A stretch of 64,000 bases of DNA from Amycolatopsis sp. CA-128772 (GCF_002904295.1 NZ_PPHG01000018.1:62001-126000); one strand, 5' to 3'. Counted from the stretch's first letter, positions 51,771 through 61,498 are shown. Notes: generated by a model not told the origin, from the letters alone. Translations and numbers: made by a program.

Positions 51771-52691
51771 GTGGTCGATGCCCTCAGTCCGTTCCGGCAT
51801 CCCGCACTTTTCTACCGCGGTGACGAAGAGTATCTGGACGGTGTCATCCCGTACCTGCTCGAAGGTCTCGACCGCGGCGAGCCCGCGGCCGTCGCCGTTC
51901 CCGGCCGTAATCTGCTGCTGATCGAAAAGGCCCTGGAAGACCGCGCCGGCGAAGTCCGGCTGATCGACATGCAGCGCGCGGGCCGCAACCCCGGGGCGAT
52001 CCTGCCGTCGGTGCTGCACGCCTTCGCTGCCGCGCACGAAGGCCCGGTGCGCATCGTGGGGGAGCCGATCTGGGCCGGCCGCTCGGCTTCGGAGTACCCG
52101 GCGTGCGTGGTGCACGAAGCCCTGATCAACAACGCCTTCGCGGGGCGTGACCTGGCGGTCCTCTGCCCGTACGACGTCGGGGCGCTGCCGCCGCCGGTGC
52201 TGGCCGACGCCGAGCGGACCCACCCGGAGCTGTGGGGCCTGGCCGGTCCGTTCGTCAGCTCGCGCTTCGACCCCGACGGCGTCCGCGCGGACTTCACGCG
52301 GCCGCTCGACCCGCCGCCGGGCGCGGTCGAGCGCGGGTTCGACCTCGGGCAGCTGGCGTCGCTGCGCGGCTTCGCGGAGATCTGGGCCGCTCGCCACGGC
52401 CTGCGCCGGCCCCGCCGCGACGACTTCGCGCTGGCGATCGCCGAGCTGACCACGAACAGCGTCCTCTACGGCGGCGGCACCGGCCTCCTGCGGCTGTGGG
52501 CGGAGCCGACCGAGGTGATCGGCGAGGTGACCGACACGGGCACGATCGCCCAGCCCCTGGCCGGCCGCATCCCCCCGCCGGCGGCCACCCTGGGCGGCCG
52601 CGGCCTCCTGCTGGTCAACCGCCTGGCGGACCTGGTCCGCACGTACTGGGTCCCAGGCCGCACGACCACCCGCATCCACTTCACCCGATGA
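51771..52691 (+). CDS. MEDS-domain protein with anti-sigma-type HATPase domain
   Basis: A 306-aa two-domain regulator. The N-terminal ~165 residues are a MEDS (methanogen/methylotroph sensory) domain (HPALFYRGDEEYLDGVIPYL, GRNPGAILPSVLHAFAAAHE, VVHEALINNAF). From about residue 200 an RsbW-like ATPase fold follows (DFALAIAELTTNSVLYGGGT, VTDTGTIAQPL, LGGRGLLLVNRLADLV). Such proteins bind sigma or anti-anti-sigma factors. The sigma-B-like promoter in front supports a stress-response role, perhaps feedback. No cognate sigma factor gene is in the window. Confidence 0.85.
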   Translation: MVDALSPFRHPALFYRGDEEYLDGVIPYLLEGLDRGEPAAVAVPGRNLLLIEKALEDRAGEVRLIDMQRAGRNPGAILPSVLHAFAAAHEGPVRIVGEPIWAGRSASEYPACVVHEALINNAFAGRDLAVLCPYDVGALPPPVLADAERTHPELWGLAGPFVSSRFDPDGVRADFTRPLDPPPGAVERGFDLGQLASLRGFAEIWAARHGLRRPRRDDFALAIAELTTNSVLYGGGTGLLRLWAEPTEVIGEVTDTGTIAQPLAGRIPPPAATLGGRGLLLVNRLADLVRTYWVPGRTTTRIHFTR

Positions 52692-52702
52692 GGGGCCGCG
52701 GC

Positions 52703-52787
52703 GGGTCGGCTGGCGTACCTGGAGGGTCGGCTGGCGTACCGACCGTCTGGGTACGCGAGCCGACCGTCGGGGTACGGGTCAGTCGGC
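52703..52787. repeat. duplicated-arm hairpin between convergent genes (locus D)
   Basis: GGTCGGCTGGCGTACC occurs twice (52704-52719 and 52725-52740). It is followed by its inverse GGTACGCGAGCCGACC (52750-52765) and a diverged fourth arm (GGTACGGGTCAGTCGG). The sequence is unrelated to the 30-bp repeat family, but the design is the same: a terminator-like stem whose arms have been copied. It lies between the convergent MEDS and esterase genes; the fourth arm runs into the esterase stop. Confidence 0.75.
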
Positions 52788-53732
52788 GCGGGGGACGTGC
52801 TTGCCGAGGAAGCTGATCAAGCTGGGCACCACCGTGCGGTTGAACGGGTCGCCGTGCTTGCCGTGCGCGGTGTGCGCGACCGCCGGGCGGGCCGCTTCGA
52901 TGTAGCGCCTGACGCCGGTGATGAACGAGTCCTCCGTGCCGCACCAGATGCCGTTGGCCACGCCCTTGGTCTCGTCGACGTGGCGCAGCGGGTCCAGGGC
53001 CGTCCAGTCCTGGATGCCGGTGAAGATGTGGCGCTTGGCCATCTCCGGCCACGACGTGATCAGCGCCGGGGCCAGCGTCGCGACGGCGGCGGGCGGCTGG
53101 CGGCGCTCGACGCGGCGGCGCGTGTACACCAGCGCGCCGAATCCGCCCATCGACACGCCCGTGCAGCCGAACGGCTGCCCGGTGGGCCCGGCGAAGCCGC
53201 GGGCCCGCAGCCACTGCGGCACCTCCTCCAGCAGCATCGCCATGGGGTCGTCGCCGGGGTGGACCTCGTGCCAGTAGTTGTCGCCGCCGTCGACGGCCAC
53301 GAAGCCGAACGCCGGGACCGCCTTGCGGGCGACGTCGCTGGCCAGCTGCTTGAGCGTGCCGGTCGGGGCCGCGCTGCGGGCGTTGCCGTGCAGGCCGTGC
53401 AGCACCAGCGACATCGGCAGCCCCTTCGGCGGGGTCTTCGACGGCAGGATGAACACCAGGTCGACCATCCGGCCGCGCGCGGCGGAGTAGACGCGCTCGA
53501 CGCGGGTGCTGCCCAGCTGGGTAGTCGGGTTCGACGACGTCACGCCCAGCGTCCGCTGCAGGGCCTGGCTGAACGGCAGCTTGCCGGTCGCCGTGCCGGC
53601 GGCCAGACCGGTCACGGCCAGCCCGGACGCGCCCGCGATCAGCACCGACCGGCGGCTCAGCCACCGCCGGGCGCCCTGGACCGCCTCGGCGACCGTCCCG
53701 GCCGGCTCCGCGTCCCCGTTTTCCTCGTTCAC
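52779..53732 (-). CDS. exported alpha/beta-hydrolase (esterase D/antigen-85-like)
   Basis: A 317-aa exported hydrolase. The N-terminal region has a twin-arginine-type signal (WLSRRSVLIAGASGLAVTGL) after a 23-residue extension. The body has the oxyanion strand LPMSLVLHGLHGN and the nucleophile elbow CTGVSMGGFGALVY (G-x-S-M-G). The acid is probably in IWCGTEDSF, and the His in HTAHGKHGDPF. Substrates could be lipids or acyl esters outside the cell. GTG 53732 follows GGAGACAGG. Confidence 0.85.
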   Translation of the reverse strand: MNEENGDAEPAGTVAEAVQGARRWLSRRSVLIAGASGLAVTGLAAGTATGKLPFSQALQRTLGVTSSNPTTQLGSTRVERVYSAARGRMVDLVFILPSKTPPKGLPMSLVLHGLHGNARSAAPTGTLKQLASDVARKAVPAFGFVAVDGGDNYWHEVHPGDDPMAMLLEEVPQWLRARGFAGPTGQPFGCTGVSMGGFGALVYTRRRVERRQPPAAVATLAPALITSWPEMAKRHIFTGIQDWTALDPLRHVDETKGVANGIWCGTEDSFITGVRRYIEAARPAVAHTAHGKHGDPFNRTVVPSLISFLGKHVPRAD

Positions 53733-53811
53733 CCTGTCTCCATCCCCCTGCCCCCGTAATCAGAGACGCCGCGCAGCCGCTCCGCGTTCCCTCGCGTCCC
53801 TGTTCACCGGG

Positions 53812-54519
53812 TCAATCGTTACCACCCTGCCCGGCGTTTCCGGTCCTCGCTCGCCAAACGGCCTTCGCCGCTTCGGCCGACTCCCGGGCCCGGTCCACAG
53901 TGTCCCCGAGGCCCGCCGCCATGGTGATCCCGAGGGGGACCAAAATGTGGTCTATGCCCTGTTCGGCGGGGCCGAAGTGACCGGACGCCTCCAGCGTGAC
54001 GAACCCGTGCAGCGCGCTCCACAGCTGGGCGGCGGCCTGGTACTCGTCCGCGGCCCGGAACCGGCCGGCCGCGATCGCCCGCGCGGTGGCCCGGACGATC
54101 GGGGCGAACGCCTCCAGCCCCTCCGGAGCGGCTTCGCGGCCCTCCTCGGTGGTCAGGTCGGACAGCGTCGCCCGCTTGCCGCCGGGCGCGGACTGGCCGA
54201 ACGCCACCGCGAACAGCTGCGGCCGCTCGGCGACCACCTGCCGGTAGGTGCGGGCCAGGCTGAAGATGTCCGCCACCGGGTCGTCGGTCTCGCCGACCTG
54301 CGCCAGCTCCTCCGAGAGGCGCCGGAACCCCGCCCGCGCGACCTCGTCGACCAGTGCGGCCATGCCGCCGAAGTGCGTGTACACCGCCATCGTCGAGGCG
54401 CCGACCTCCGCCGCCAGCTTCCGGGCCTGCAGGGCCTCCGGGCCGCTCTCGTCGAGCAGCCGGATGGCGGCTTCGACGAGCCGGGCCTTGACGTCGGTCG
54501 CGCGCGGTTTCGGGCTCAT
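53812..54519 (-). CDS. TetR-family regulator of the carotenoid oxygenase
   Basis: A 235-aa regulator. The HTH is VKARLVEAAIRLLDESGPEA, then LQARKLAAEVGASTMAVYTH, and a WHG-type C-terminal ligand domain follows. It is divergent from the carotenoid oxygenase, with two copies of an ATAACnnnGTTAT palindrome in the 71 nt between the start codons. It is therefore very likely the repressor of both genes. Confidence 0.9.
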   Translation of the reverse strand: MSPKPRATDVKARLVEAAIRLLDESGPEALQARKLAAEVGASTMAVYTHFGGMAALVDEVARAGFRRLSEELAQVGETDDPVADIFSLARTYRQVVAERPQLFAVAFGQSAPGGKRATLSDLTTEEGREAAPEGLEAFAPIVRATARAIAAGRFRAADEYQAAAQLWSALHGFVTLEASGHFGPAEQGIDHILVPLGITMAAGLGDTVDRARESAEAAKAVWRARTGNAGQGGND

Positions 54520-54534
54520 GCTTGCCAGTATCCC

Positions 54535-54571
54535 ATAACCCTGTTATACCTGGATGCATAACCGAGTTATG
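54535..54571. promoter_or_regulatory. double palindromic operator
   Basis: ATAACcctGTTAT (54535-54547) and CATAACcgaGTTATG (54557-54571) are perfect palindromes with centres 23 bp apart, so they lie on about the same DNA face two turns apart. They occupy the shared promoter region of the divergent TetR and carotenoid oxygenase genes. Confidence 0.8.
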
Positions 54572-54590
54572 GAAACCGTGGAGAGGTCAC

Positions 54591-56030
54591 ATGGGCAACA
54601 AGTTCCTCGAAGGCAACTTCGCTCCGGTCAGCCGGGAGCACACGATCACCGAGCTCGCCGTCACGGGCGCGATCCCGGAGTTCCTCGACGGCCGCTACCT
54701 GCGCAACGGCCCCAACCCGCTGTCCGAAGTGGACCCGGCGGCCTACCACTGGTTCATGGGCGACGGCATGGTCCACGGCGTGCGCCTGCGCGACGGGACG
54801 GCCGAGTGGTACCGCAACCGGTGGGTCCGCAACCCCGCCGTCACGGCCGCGCTGAACGGCGAGGACGCCGGCCGGTTCTGCGGCCTGGACGCGCTCGGCG
54901 CGAACACCAACGTCATCGGCCACGCGGGCAAGACCCTGGCCCTGGTCGAGGCGGGCGCGCCGATCTACGAGCTGACCGACGAGCTCGACACCGTCGGCCT
55001 CTGCGACTTCGACGGCACCCTGCCCGGCGGCTACACCGCCCACCCCAAGCGCGACCCGGCCACCGGCGAGCTGCACGCCGTCTCGTACTTCTTCGGCCTG
55101 GGCAACCAGGTCCGGTACTCGGTGCTCGACACGGCCGGCCGGGTCCGCCGCACGGTCGACGTCGAGGTCACCGGGTCGCCGATGATGCACGACTTCTCGC
55201 TGACCGAGCGGCACGTCGTGTTCTACGACCTGCCGGTGACCTTCGATGCCGAGCAGGCGGTCGCCGCGAGCGTGCCGGGGGTGCTGCGCGCGCCGGCGAA
55301 GCTGGTGGTGTCGGCCATGGTCGGCAAGGTCCGCGTGCCGGACCCGGTGACCGCGATGATGGCCCGCAAGATCGGCGCGAACGGCGGCCTGCCGTACCGC
55401 TGGAACCCGAAGTACCCGGCCCGGATCGGCGTGATGCCGCGCGAAGGCGGCAACGGCGACGTCCGCTGGTTCGAGGTCGAGCCGTGCTACGTCTTCCACC
55501 CGCTCAACGCCTACGACGACGGCGACGGCATCGTGCTGGACGTCGTCCGCCACCCGCGGATGTTCGACACGGAGCTGCACGGCCCGGACGAAGGCGGCCC
55601 GACGCTGGACCGCTGGACCGTGGACCTGACCGCGGGCAAGGTGCTGGAGGAGCGGCTCGACGACCGCGGCCAGGAGTTCCCGCGCGTCGACGAGCGCCTG
55701 GTCGGGCGCCGCCACCGCTACGGCTACGCGATGTCCGCCGACGACGGCGCGCAGCCGGGCGGCTCGCTGTACAAGCACGACTTCCGGACCGGCACCCGCG
55801 CCGAGCGCGCGTTCGGCGCGGACCGGCAGCCGGGCGAGTTCGTGTTCGTCCCCCGCCACGACGACGCGGCGGAGGACGACGGTGTCCTGATGGGCTTCGT
55901 GTTCGACCCGGCGACGCAACGCAGCGACCTGACGATCCTGGACGCGGAAACGCTGGAGACGGTGGCGGCCGTCCACCTGCCCGACCGCGTGCCCCACGGC
56001 TTCCACGGCAACTGGGTCGCCTCGGTCTAG
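54591..56030 (+). CDS. carotenoid cleavage oxygenase family protein
   Basis: A 479-aa iron-dependent dioxygenase that cleaves a C=C bond of carotenoids or stilbene-like compounds. The seven-bladed propeller's iron-binding His residues fit [39 protein letters not shown] and [22 protein letters not shown] near the start is the family opening motif. ATG 54591 follows GGAGAGG; an upstream in-frame start would overlap the operators. The TetR repressor suggests induction by a hydrophobic substrate. Its 3' end overlaps the convergent fdhD stop by 4 nt. Confidence 0.93.
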   Translation: MGNKFLEGNFAPVSREHTITELAVTGAIPEFLDGRYLRNGPNPLSEVDPAAYHWFMGDGMVHGVRLRDGTAEWYRNRWVRNPAVTAALNGEDAGRFCGLDALGANTNVIGHAGKTLALVEAGAPIYELTDELDTVGLCDFDGTLPGGYTAHPKRDPATGELHAVSYFFGLGNQVRYSVLDTAGRVRRTVDVEVTGSPMMHDFSLTERHVVFYDLPVTFDAEQAVAASVPGVLRAPAKLVVSAMVGKVRVPDPVTAMMARKIGANGGLPYRWNPKYPARIGVMPREGGNGDVRWFEVEPCYVFHPLNAYDDGDGIVLDVVRHPRMFDTELHGPDEGGPTLDRWTVDLTAGKVLEERLDDRGQEFPRVDERLVGRRHRYGYAMSADDGAQPGGSLYKHDFRTGTRAERAFGADRQPGEFVFVPRHDDAAEDDGVLMGFVFDPATQRSDLTILDAETLETVAAVHLPDRVPHGFHGNWVASV

Positions 56031-56851
56031 GTCAGCACGCGGTGGTCGCCGGTGTAGAGGTTCATCGAGTCGCCGCGCAGGAAGCCGACGAGGGTCATGC
56101 CGTTCTCCTCGGCCAGCTCCACCGCCAGCGACGACGGCGCGGACACCGCGGCCAGCAGCCCGATCCCGGCCATCGCCGCCTTCTGCACCAGCTCGAACGA
56201 AGCGCGCCCGGACACCAGCAGGCCGTGGCCGGGCGCCGGGATCCGGCCTTCGAGGACCGCCCAGCCGAGTACCTTGTCGACCGCGTTGTGCCGGCCGACG
56301 TCCTCGCGGACGACGGCGATTTCGCCCTCCGGGGTGAACAGGGCCGCCGCGTGGAGGCCGCCGGTGCTGGCGAACACCTTCTGCCGGGCGCGCAGGGCGT
56401 CCGGCAGCGCCGACAGCGTCTCGCTCTTCACCGCGAACGCCGCCGAAGCGGGCGAGAAGCGGGTGCGGAGCTTGACCGCGTCGAGGGCCGCCTTGCCGCA
56501 GACACCACACGATGAGGTGGTGTAGAAGTTGCGCTCGACGCCGGTGTCCGGCGGCGGCACGCCGTCGGCCAGCGCGATGTCCAGCACGTTGTAGGTGTTG
56601 CGGCCCTGGTCGTCGACGCCGTCGCAGTAGCGGGCGACGGCCACGTCCTCGCGGCCGCCGATGACCCCTTCGGACAGCAGGAAGCCGTGGGCCAGCTCGA
56701 CGTCGTGGCCGGGGGTGCGCATGGTGACCGCCAGCGCCCGGCCGCCGACCCGCAGCTCCAGGGGCTCTTCGGCCGCGAGCGCGTCGGGACGGCGCCGGTC
56801 CCCGGTCGCGGAGATCCGCCGCACCGGCCTGCGCACGGTCACCCTGCCCAT
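56027..56851 (-). CDS. fdhD: sulfurtransferase FdhD (formate dehydrogenase accessory protein)
   Basis: A 274-aa protein that transfers sulfur to the molybdenum cofactor of formate dehydrogenases. The reactive CxxC is in [48 protein letters not shown] and [18 protein letters not shown] are family blocks. ATG 56851 follows AAAGGTG. It is divergent from the OFA-type transporter and lies 4.6 kb from the FdhF/YdeP oxidoreductase, its likely client. Confidence 0.95.
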   Translation of the reverse strand: MGRVTVRRPVRRISATGDRRRPDALAAEEPLELRVGGRALAVTMRTPGHDVELAHGFLLSEGVIGGREDVAVARYCDGVDDQGRNTYNVLDIALADGVPPPDTGVERNFYTTSSCGVCGKAALDAVKLRTRFSPASAAFAVKSETLSALPDALRARQKVFASTGGLHAAALFTPEGEIAVVREDVGRHNAVDKVLGWAVLEGRIPAPGHGLLVSGRASFELVQKAAMAGIGLLAAVSAPSSLAVELAEENGMTLVGFLRGDSMNLYTGDHRVLT

Positions 56852-56953
56852 CGGCACACCTTTCGCTGCCCGGAAGTTCGACACTCGTATGGTGCAACAC
56901 CGGGAAATTGGTAATACATTCCCACCATCATCCCCAGAGTACGGAGGGAACCG

Positions 56954-58303
56954 ATGGCTCTCGGCTTCCTGGACCGATCCCGGATCGTGGCACCGCCCGG
57001 CTGGACGCGCTGGCTGGTGCCGCCGGCGGCCCTGTCGGTACACCTGTCGATCGGGCAGGCCTACGCGTGGAGCGTGTTCAAGACCCCGCTCGAGAAGACG
57101 CTGCACCTGAACGGCACGCAGAGCTCGCTGCCGTTCCAGCTCGGCATCGTCATGCTCGGGCTGTCCGCCGCGTTCGGCGGCACGCTCGTCGAGAAGAACG
57201 GCCCGCGCTGGGCGATGTTCGTGTCGATGTGCTGCTTCGCCAGCGGATTCCTCGTTTCCGCGCTCGGCGTGGCGACCGGGCAGTTCTGGCTGGTCGTGCT
57301 CGGCTACGGCGGCATCGGCGGGGTCGGGCTCGGGATCGGCTACATCTCGCCGGTGTCGACGCTGATCAAGTGGTTCCCGGACCGGCCGGGCATGGCCACC
57401 GGCATCGCGATCATGGGCTTCGGCGGCGGCGCGCTGATCGCCTCGCCGTGGTCGTCGTCGATGCTGGGCACCACGCCGACGACGAGCACGATCGCCACGG
57501 CGTTCCTGGTCCACGGGATCGTCTACGCGGTGTTCATGTCGATGGGCTGGCTGCTCGTGCGCGTCCCGGCCGACGACTGGAAGCCGGCCGGCTGGACGCC
57601 GAAGACCGACCACGGCAAGGCGATGATCAGCACGGCGAACGTCTCGGCCGCCAACGCCATCAAGACGCCGCAGTTCTGGTGCCTGTGGGTGGTGCTGTGC
57701 TTCAACGTCACCGCGGGCATCGGGATCCTGGAAAAGGCTTCCCCGATGATCGTCGACTTCTTCAAGAACACGTCGACGCCGGTCGGCACGGCCGCGGCGG
57801 CCGGGTTCGTCGCGCTGCTGTCGCTGTGCAACATGCTCGGCCGGTTCGTCTGGTCGTCCACATCGGACCTGGTCGGCCGCAAGAACATCTACCGCACCTA
57901 CCTCGGCGTCGGTGCGCTGCTGTACCTGGTGATCGCGCTGACGCAGAACTCGTCGAAGCTCGTGTTCATCCTGTGCGCGATGGTGATCCTGTCCTTCTAC
58001 GGCGGCGGGTTCGCGACGGTCCCGGCCTACCTCAAGGACCTCTTCGGCACCTACCAGGTCGGCGCGATCCACGGCCGGCTGCTGACGGCGTGGTCGGTGG
58101 CGGGCGTGCTCGGCCCGCTGATCGTCAACCGCATCGCCGACGGCGAGAAGGCGGCGGGCAAGTCCGGCCCGGACCTGTACACGACGTCGTTCTACATCAT
58201 GATCGGCCTGCTCGTGGTCGGCTTCGTGGCCAACGAGCTGGTGCGCCCGGTCAAGGAGAAGTACCACGAGCCGGCCCGCGAGCCGGTCAGGAGTGAGGCG
58301 TGA
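56954..58303 (+). CDS. OFA-family MFS transporter (oxalate/formate antiporter-like)
   Basis: A 449-aa 12-helix transporter. OFA features are [20 protein letters not shown] near helix 1, [20 protein letters not shown] between helices 4 and 5, and [11 protein letters not shown]. It probably exchanges carboxylates such as oxalate and formate. ATG 56954 follows GGAGGG. It is coupled to a 41-aa small subunit (TGATG overlap) and an SDR gene. Divergence from fdhD supports a formate or oxalate link. Confidence 0.9.
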   Translation: MALGFLDRSRIVAPPGWTRWLVPPAALSVHLSIGQAYAWSVFKTPLEKTLHLNGTQSSLPFQLGIVMLGLSAAFGGTLVEKNGPRWAMFVSMCCFASGFLVSALGVATGQFWLVVLGYGGIGGVGLGIGYISPVSTLIKWFPDRPGMATGIAIMGFGGGALIASPWSSSMLGTTPTTSTIATAFLVHGIVYAVFMSMGWLLVRVPADDWKPAGWTPKTDHGKAMISTANVSAANAIKTPQFWCLWVVLCFNVTAGIGILEKASPMIVDFFKNTSTPVGTAAAAGFVALLSLCNMLGRFVWSSTSDLVGRKNIYRTYLGVGALLYLVIALTQNSSKLVFILCAMVILSFYGGGFATVPAYLKDLFGTYQVGAIHGRLLTAWSVAGVLGPLIVNRIADGEKAAGKSGPDLYTTSFYIMIGLLVVGFVANELVRPVKEKYHEPAREPVRSEA

Positions 58304-58428
58304 TGAGCGAACCGTCGACGAAACCCGCCCGGGTGCCGCTGATCGTGCTGGCCTGGGCGTGGGTGGTCATCCCGTTCGGGTACGGGGTGTACCAGCTGTT
58401 CCTCAAGCTGGTGCAGTTGTTCGGATGA
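58303..58428 (+). CDS. MFS transporter small subunit (41-aa membrane peptide)
   Basis: A 41-residue single-helix peptide ([20 protein letters not shown], then [12 protein letters not shown]) directly after the OFA transporter. Its ATG overlaps the transporter stop by 1 nt, and its stop overlaps the SDR start (ATGA). Short partners of this kind regularly accompany OFA-type carriers in actinomycetes and are probably needed for assembly or stability. It is easily missed because of its size. Confidence 0.8.
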   Translation: MSEPSTKPARVPLIVLAWAWVVIPFGYGVYQLFLKLVQLFG

Positions 58429-59177
58429 GCAGGGGAGTCCTGGTCACCGGCGCGTCCCGCGGCATCGGGCGCGCCGTGGCCACGGCCTTCGCGGCGCGCG
58501 GCGACCGCGTGGCCGTCCACTATGGACATCGCGCGGCCGACGCCGAAGCCACGTTGGAAGCGCTCGCCGGCGAAGGGCACCTGCTCATCAGCGGTGACCT
58601 CGCCGACCCCGAGGCGGCCCGCAAGCTCACCGACGCGGCCGAAACCGGGCTCGGCGGGGTCGACGTGCTGGTCAACAACGCCGCCGTGGCGACTTCGCCG
58701 GAGACCGCGCACCCGGTCGACGCGGTGTCCTACGCGGACTGGCAGGCGATCTGGCGGCGCACCCTCGACGTCAACCTCGTCGGCGCCGCGAACCTGAGCT
58801 ACTGCGTCGCCCGGCACCTGATCGGGCGGGGTGTCCCCGGCCGGATCGTCAACGTCGGGTCGCGCGGGGCCTTCAAGGGCGAGCCCGACCACCCCGCGTA
58901 CGGCGCGAGCAAGGCCGCGTTGCACGCGTTCGGGCAGTCGCTCGCCGTCTCGCTGGCGCCGCACGGGATCTCCGTCACCTCGGTCGCTCCGGGCTTCACC
59001 GCCACCGAGCGCGTGGCCGGCCGGATCGACGACGCCCTGCGCGCGCAGAGCCCGTTCGGGCGGGTCGGCACGCCCGAAGAGGTCGCGGCGGCGGTGGTGT
59101 ACCTGGCTTCCGCCGAGGCGACCTGGGCCGCCGGCGCGATCCTCGACCTCAACGGGGCCTCGCACCTGCGGATGTGA
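58425..59177 (+). CDS. short-chain dehydrogenase/reductase
   Basis: A 250-aa classical SDR. The NAD(P) site is VLVTGASRGIGRAVATAF, and VNNAAVAT is the NNAG-type strand. The catalytic Ser-Tyr-Lys fits VNVGSRGAFKGEPDHPAYGA, SKAALHAF. It resembles 3-oxoacyl-reductase-like oxidoreductases, but the substrate is unknown. Its ATGA overlap with the small transporter subunit makes it the third gene of that operon. Confidence 0.9.
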   Translation: MSRGVLVTGASRGIGRAVATAFAARGDRVAVHYGHRAADAEATLEALAGEGHLLISGDLADPEAARKLTDAAETGLGGVDVLVNNAAVATSPETAHPVDAVSYADWQAIWRRTLDVNLVGAANLSYCVARHLIGRGVPGRIVNVGSRGAFKGEPDHPAYGASKAALHAFGQSLAVSLAPHGISVTSVAPGFTATERVAGRIDDALRAQSPFGRVGTPEEVAAAVVYLASAEATWAAGAILDLNGASHLRM

Positions 59178-59189
59178 CGCCGGTCACCG

Positions 59190-60632
59190 GTGCAGCGGAT
59201 CGCGCCGCCCGGGCGTCGAGAGGGCGTGCATGCTCTCGGCAAGATCGCCGTCGCCGGGCTGGCCCTGGTCGTCCTCGGCGGCACGGCGTACGGCTACGTG
59301 AACCTCCACGCCCTCGACGGCGTGTCGCGGGACAGCGTCATCGACGTGGACCCCGGGACGAAGCCGGGGGAACAGCCCGCCGACGGCTCGCTCGACATCC
59401 TGCTGGTCGGCCGGGACGCCCGCGCGGACAACCAGGGCAACCCGCTGCCCCCCGAGGTGCTGCGCGAGCTGCGGGCCGGCGCCAACGGGGACGACCTCAC
59501 CGACACCCTGATCGTGCTGCGGATCCCGAACGGCACCAAGGAGGTGAAAGCGTTCTCCGTCCCGCGGGACAGCTACGTGTCGATGCCGGGCGGGAAGGGG
59601 AAGATCAACGCCGCGTTCGGGCGGGCGAAGGCCGCCGAAGCGAGGCGGCTGCGCAACGCGGGCGAGACCGACAAGGCGAAGATCGACCAGGGCGCGCTCA
59701 CCGCCGGCCGGCGGGCGACGCGGCAGGCGGTCGAGGACCTCACCGGCGTGAAGATCGACCACTTCGCCGAGGTCAACCTGCTCAGCTTCTACGAGATCAG
59801 CAAGGCCATCGGCGGCGTCGACGTCTGCCTGAAGCGGGCCACCAAGGACGAGAACTCCGGCGCCGACTTCCGGGCCGGTGAGCAGCGCGTGGCGGGCGCG
59901 GACGCGCTCGCCTTCGTCCGGCAGCGCGACGGCCTCCCGGGCACCGACCTCGCCCGGATGCGGCGGCAGCAGGTGTTCCTCGCCGGGCTGGCCCGGCAGG
60001 TGCTGTCGGCGGGCACGCTGGCCGACCCGGGGAAGCTCGGGGACCTCATCGACGCCGTGAAGCGCTCGGTCGTGCTGGACAACGCCTGGAACCTGCTCGA
60101 CTTCGTCGCCCAGATGCGCGGGGTCAGCGGCGGCGGGATCCGGTTCGAGACCATCCCGATCGTCAACGTCGACTACCGGTACGACCCGGCGAACCCGCGC
60201 GCGACGGCGGTGCAGGTCGATCCGGCCGCGGTGAAGGCGTTCGCGGCGAGCCTGATCGGGACCCCGCCCCCGGTCACGCCCGCCGCCCCGGTCACCGTCG
60301 ACGTCGCCAACGCCGGCCCGAAGGTGGGGCTCGCGAACCGGGTGGCGGGTGTCCTGCGGGACAAGGGGTTCACGCCGGGCCCGACCCGCAACACCGACTC
60401 GCGGCGGACGTCGCTGGTCCGGTTCGGCCCCGAGCTCGCCGAGCGTGGCGCCGAGGTGGCGAAGCTGCTCGGCGGGCTGGCTACGCAGCAGTCCGCGACG
60501 GTCCCGGCCGGGCACATCGAGGTGGTCCTCGGGTCGGTGTACGCCGGCCCCGGCGCGGCCGGCGGCGGCGGGGCTCCCGCCGGTGACGGGGACGAGCCGA
60601 TCACCTCGAACGGCGTCGTCTGCGTTTATTGA
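59190..60632 (+). CDS. LCP-family (LytR-CpsA-Psr) cell-wall transferase with LytR_C domain
   Basis: A 480-aa membrane-anchored enzyme. One TM helix is near residues 16-36 (GKIAVAGLALVVLGGTAYGY). The LCP catalytic domain has DILLVGRDARADN, TDTLIVLRIP, AFSVPRDSYVSMPG, INAAFG and FVRQRDGLPGTDLARMRRQQ. A C-terminal LytR_C domain follows (VTVDVANAGPKVGLANRVAG). LCP proteins attach glycopolymers such as arabinogalactan or teichoic acids to peptidoglycan. The start is GTG 59190; GTG 59226 is an alternative. Confidence 0.92.
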   Translation: MQRIAPPGRREGVHALGKIAVAGLALVVLGGTAYGYVNLHALDGVSRDSVIDVDPGTKPGEQPADGSLDILLVGRDARADNQGNPLPPEVLRELRAGANGDDLTDTLIVLRIPNGTKEVKAFSVPRDSYVSMPGGKGKINAAFGRAKAAEARRLRNAGETDKAKIDQGALTAGRRATRQAVEDLTGVKIDHFAEVNLLSFYEISKAIGGVDVCLKRATKDENSGADFRAGEQRVAGADALAFVRQRDGLPGTDLARMRRQQVFLAGLARQVLSAGTLADPGKLGDLIDAVKRSVVLDNAWNLLDFVAQMRGVSGGGIRFETIPIVNVDYRYDPANPRATAVQVDPAAVKAFAASLIGTPPPVTPAAPVTVDVANAGPKVGLANRVAGVLRDKGFTPGPTRNTDSRRTSLVRFGPELAERGAEVAKLLGGLATQQSATVPAGHIEVVLGSVYAGPGAAGGGGAPAGDGDEPITSNGVVCVY

Positions 60633-60880
60633 CCGATTCCGGCGGACCGGATTTCGACGAATTCTCTGAAATGCCCCCGCAATTCCCGCGGGCGCCGGGC
60701 CCCCACCCGGTCACCGGACCACGGTGGACCACGCGGGTCAGTGGTCTTGACGCTGCCGCACTGGTGAGGCAGGGTGCGGTGACCGTCGGTGGGCAGGACC
60801 ACGTGACGGCCCGAAAAGTTCACCCGATCGGTGAGCGAGTCGGAAAGTCAATTTCAGGGAATAAGGAAAGTCCGGGATTT
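60633..60880. other. intergenic region, probable promoter of the lipoprotein gene
   Basis: About 250 bp after the LCP gene. One frame stays open into the lipoprotein gene from a TTG overlapping the LCP stop, but its third positions are not GC-biased and the translation lacks a domain, so it is taken as non-coding. A lower-GC stretch at 60820-60880 holds AAGGAAAG before the lipoprotein ATG. No further element is recognised. Confidence 0.5.
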
Positions 60881-61495
60881 ATGCGCAGCAGCGTTGCCCG
60901 CGGTGGGTGGATCTTGCCGATCCTCGCGTCCGCCGTGCTTTGTGCCGGGTGCCAGCCGGCGTCCGCTTCGGTCCACTACCCCGGCGCGATCGACGCCTGC
61001 CGGCTGCCCGGCGCGAACCTGCCGGCGCAGCTCGCCGCCGGGACCGTCGAGATCCCGGCCGCCTCGGTCAAGACCGCCGACGCGAAGGTCGTCCCGGAGG
61101 ACCAGCCCGGCGACGGCACCGAGGTCACCGGCTGCAAGCGCCTGTTCGCGCGTGACCTCGGCGGCGGGAAGGCCAACCTGCAGGACTACCGGCTGGTGAC
61201 GATCGCCGTGGTGCGGTTCACCGACGCCGACTCCGACCAGGCGGCCACGAAGGCGAGCCAGCTGATGACCGACGCCCTCGGCGACCACTCCGGCGTCCGG
61301 CTCGTCACCGGGGTCGGCGACGAGGCCGGGTTCGCCGAGCAGTGGGCCGCCGTGCGCACCGGGAACGTCGTGCTGGGCGTGGCCATCGCCGACGGCGGCA
61401 CCGAGGCCGCGCTGATCCCGGCCGCGACGCTGGACAACGTCCAGGCCGCGATGACGGACATGACCTCCACCCTGCAGCGGGACTTCCAGGGCTGA
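60881..61495 (+). CDS. lipoprotein, DUF3558-like
   Basis: A 204-aa lipoprotein. The signal sequence MRSSVARGGWILPILASAVL leads to the lipobox LCAGC near residue 23. The rest is a small alpha/beta domain (IDACRLPGANLPAQLAAG, VTGCKRLFARDL, ATKASQLMTDALGDHSGVRL, VTGVGDEAGFAEQWAAVRTG) that resembles the DUF3558 lipoproteins common in actinomycetes. Its role is unknown. ATG 60881 is selected because it places the lipobox correctly. Confidence 0.75.
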   Translation: MRSSVARGGWILPILASAVLCAGCQPASASVHYPGAIDACRLPGANLPAQLAAGTVEIPAASVKTADAKVVPEDQPGDGTEVTGCKRLFARDLGGGKANLQDYRLVTIAVVRFTDADSDQAATKASQLMTDALGDHSGVRLVTGVGDEAGFAEQWAAVRTGNVVLGVAIADGGTEAALIPAATLDNVQAAMTDMTSTLQRDFQG

Positions 61496-61498
61496 GGT

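Noticed and set aside
60629..60880. N-terminal extension of the lipoprotein gene beginning at a TTG overlapping the LCP stop
   Set aside because: Codon third positions lack the usual GC bias and the extension would bury the signal peptide and lipobox in the middle of the protein.
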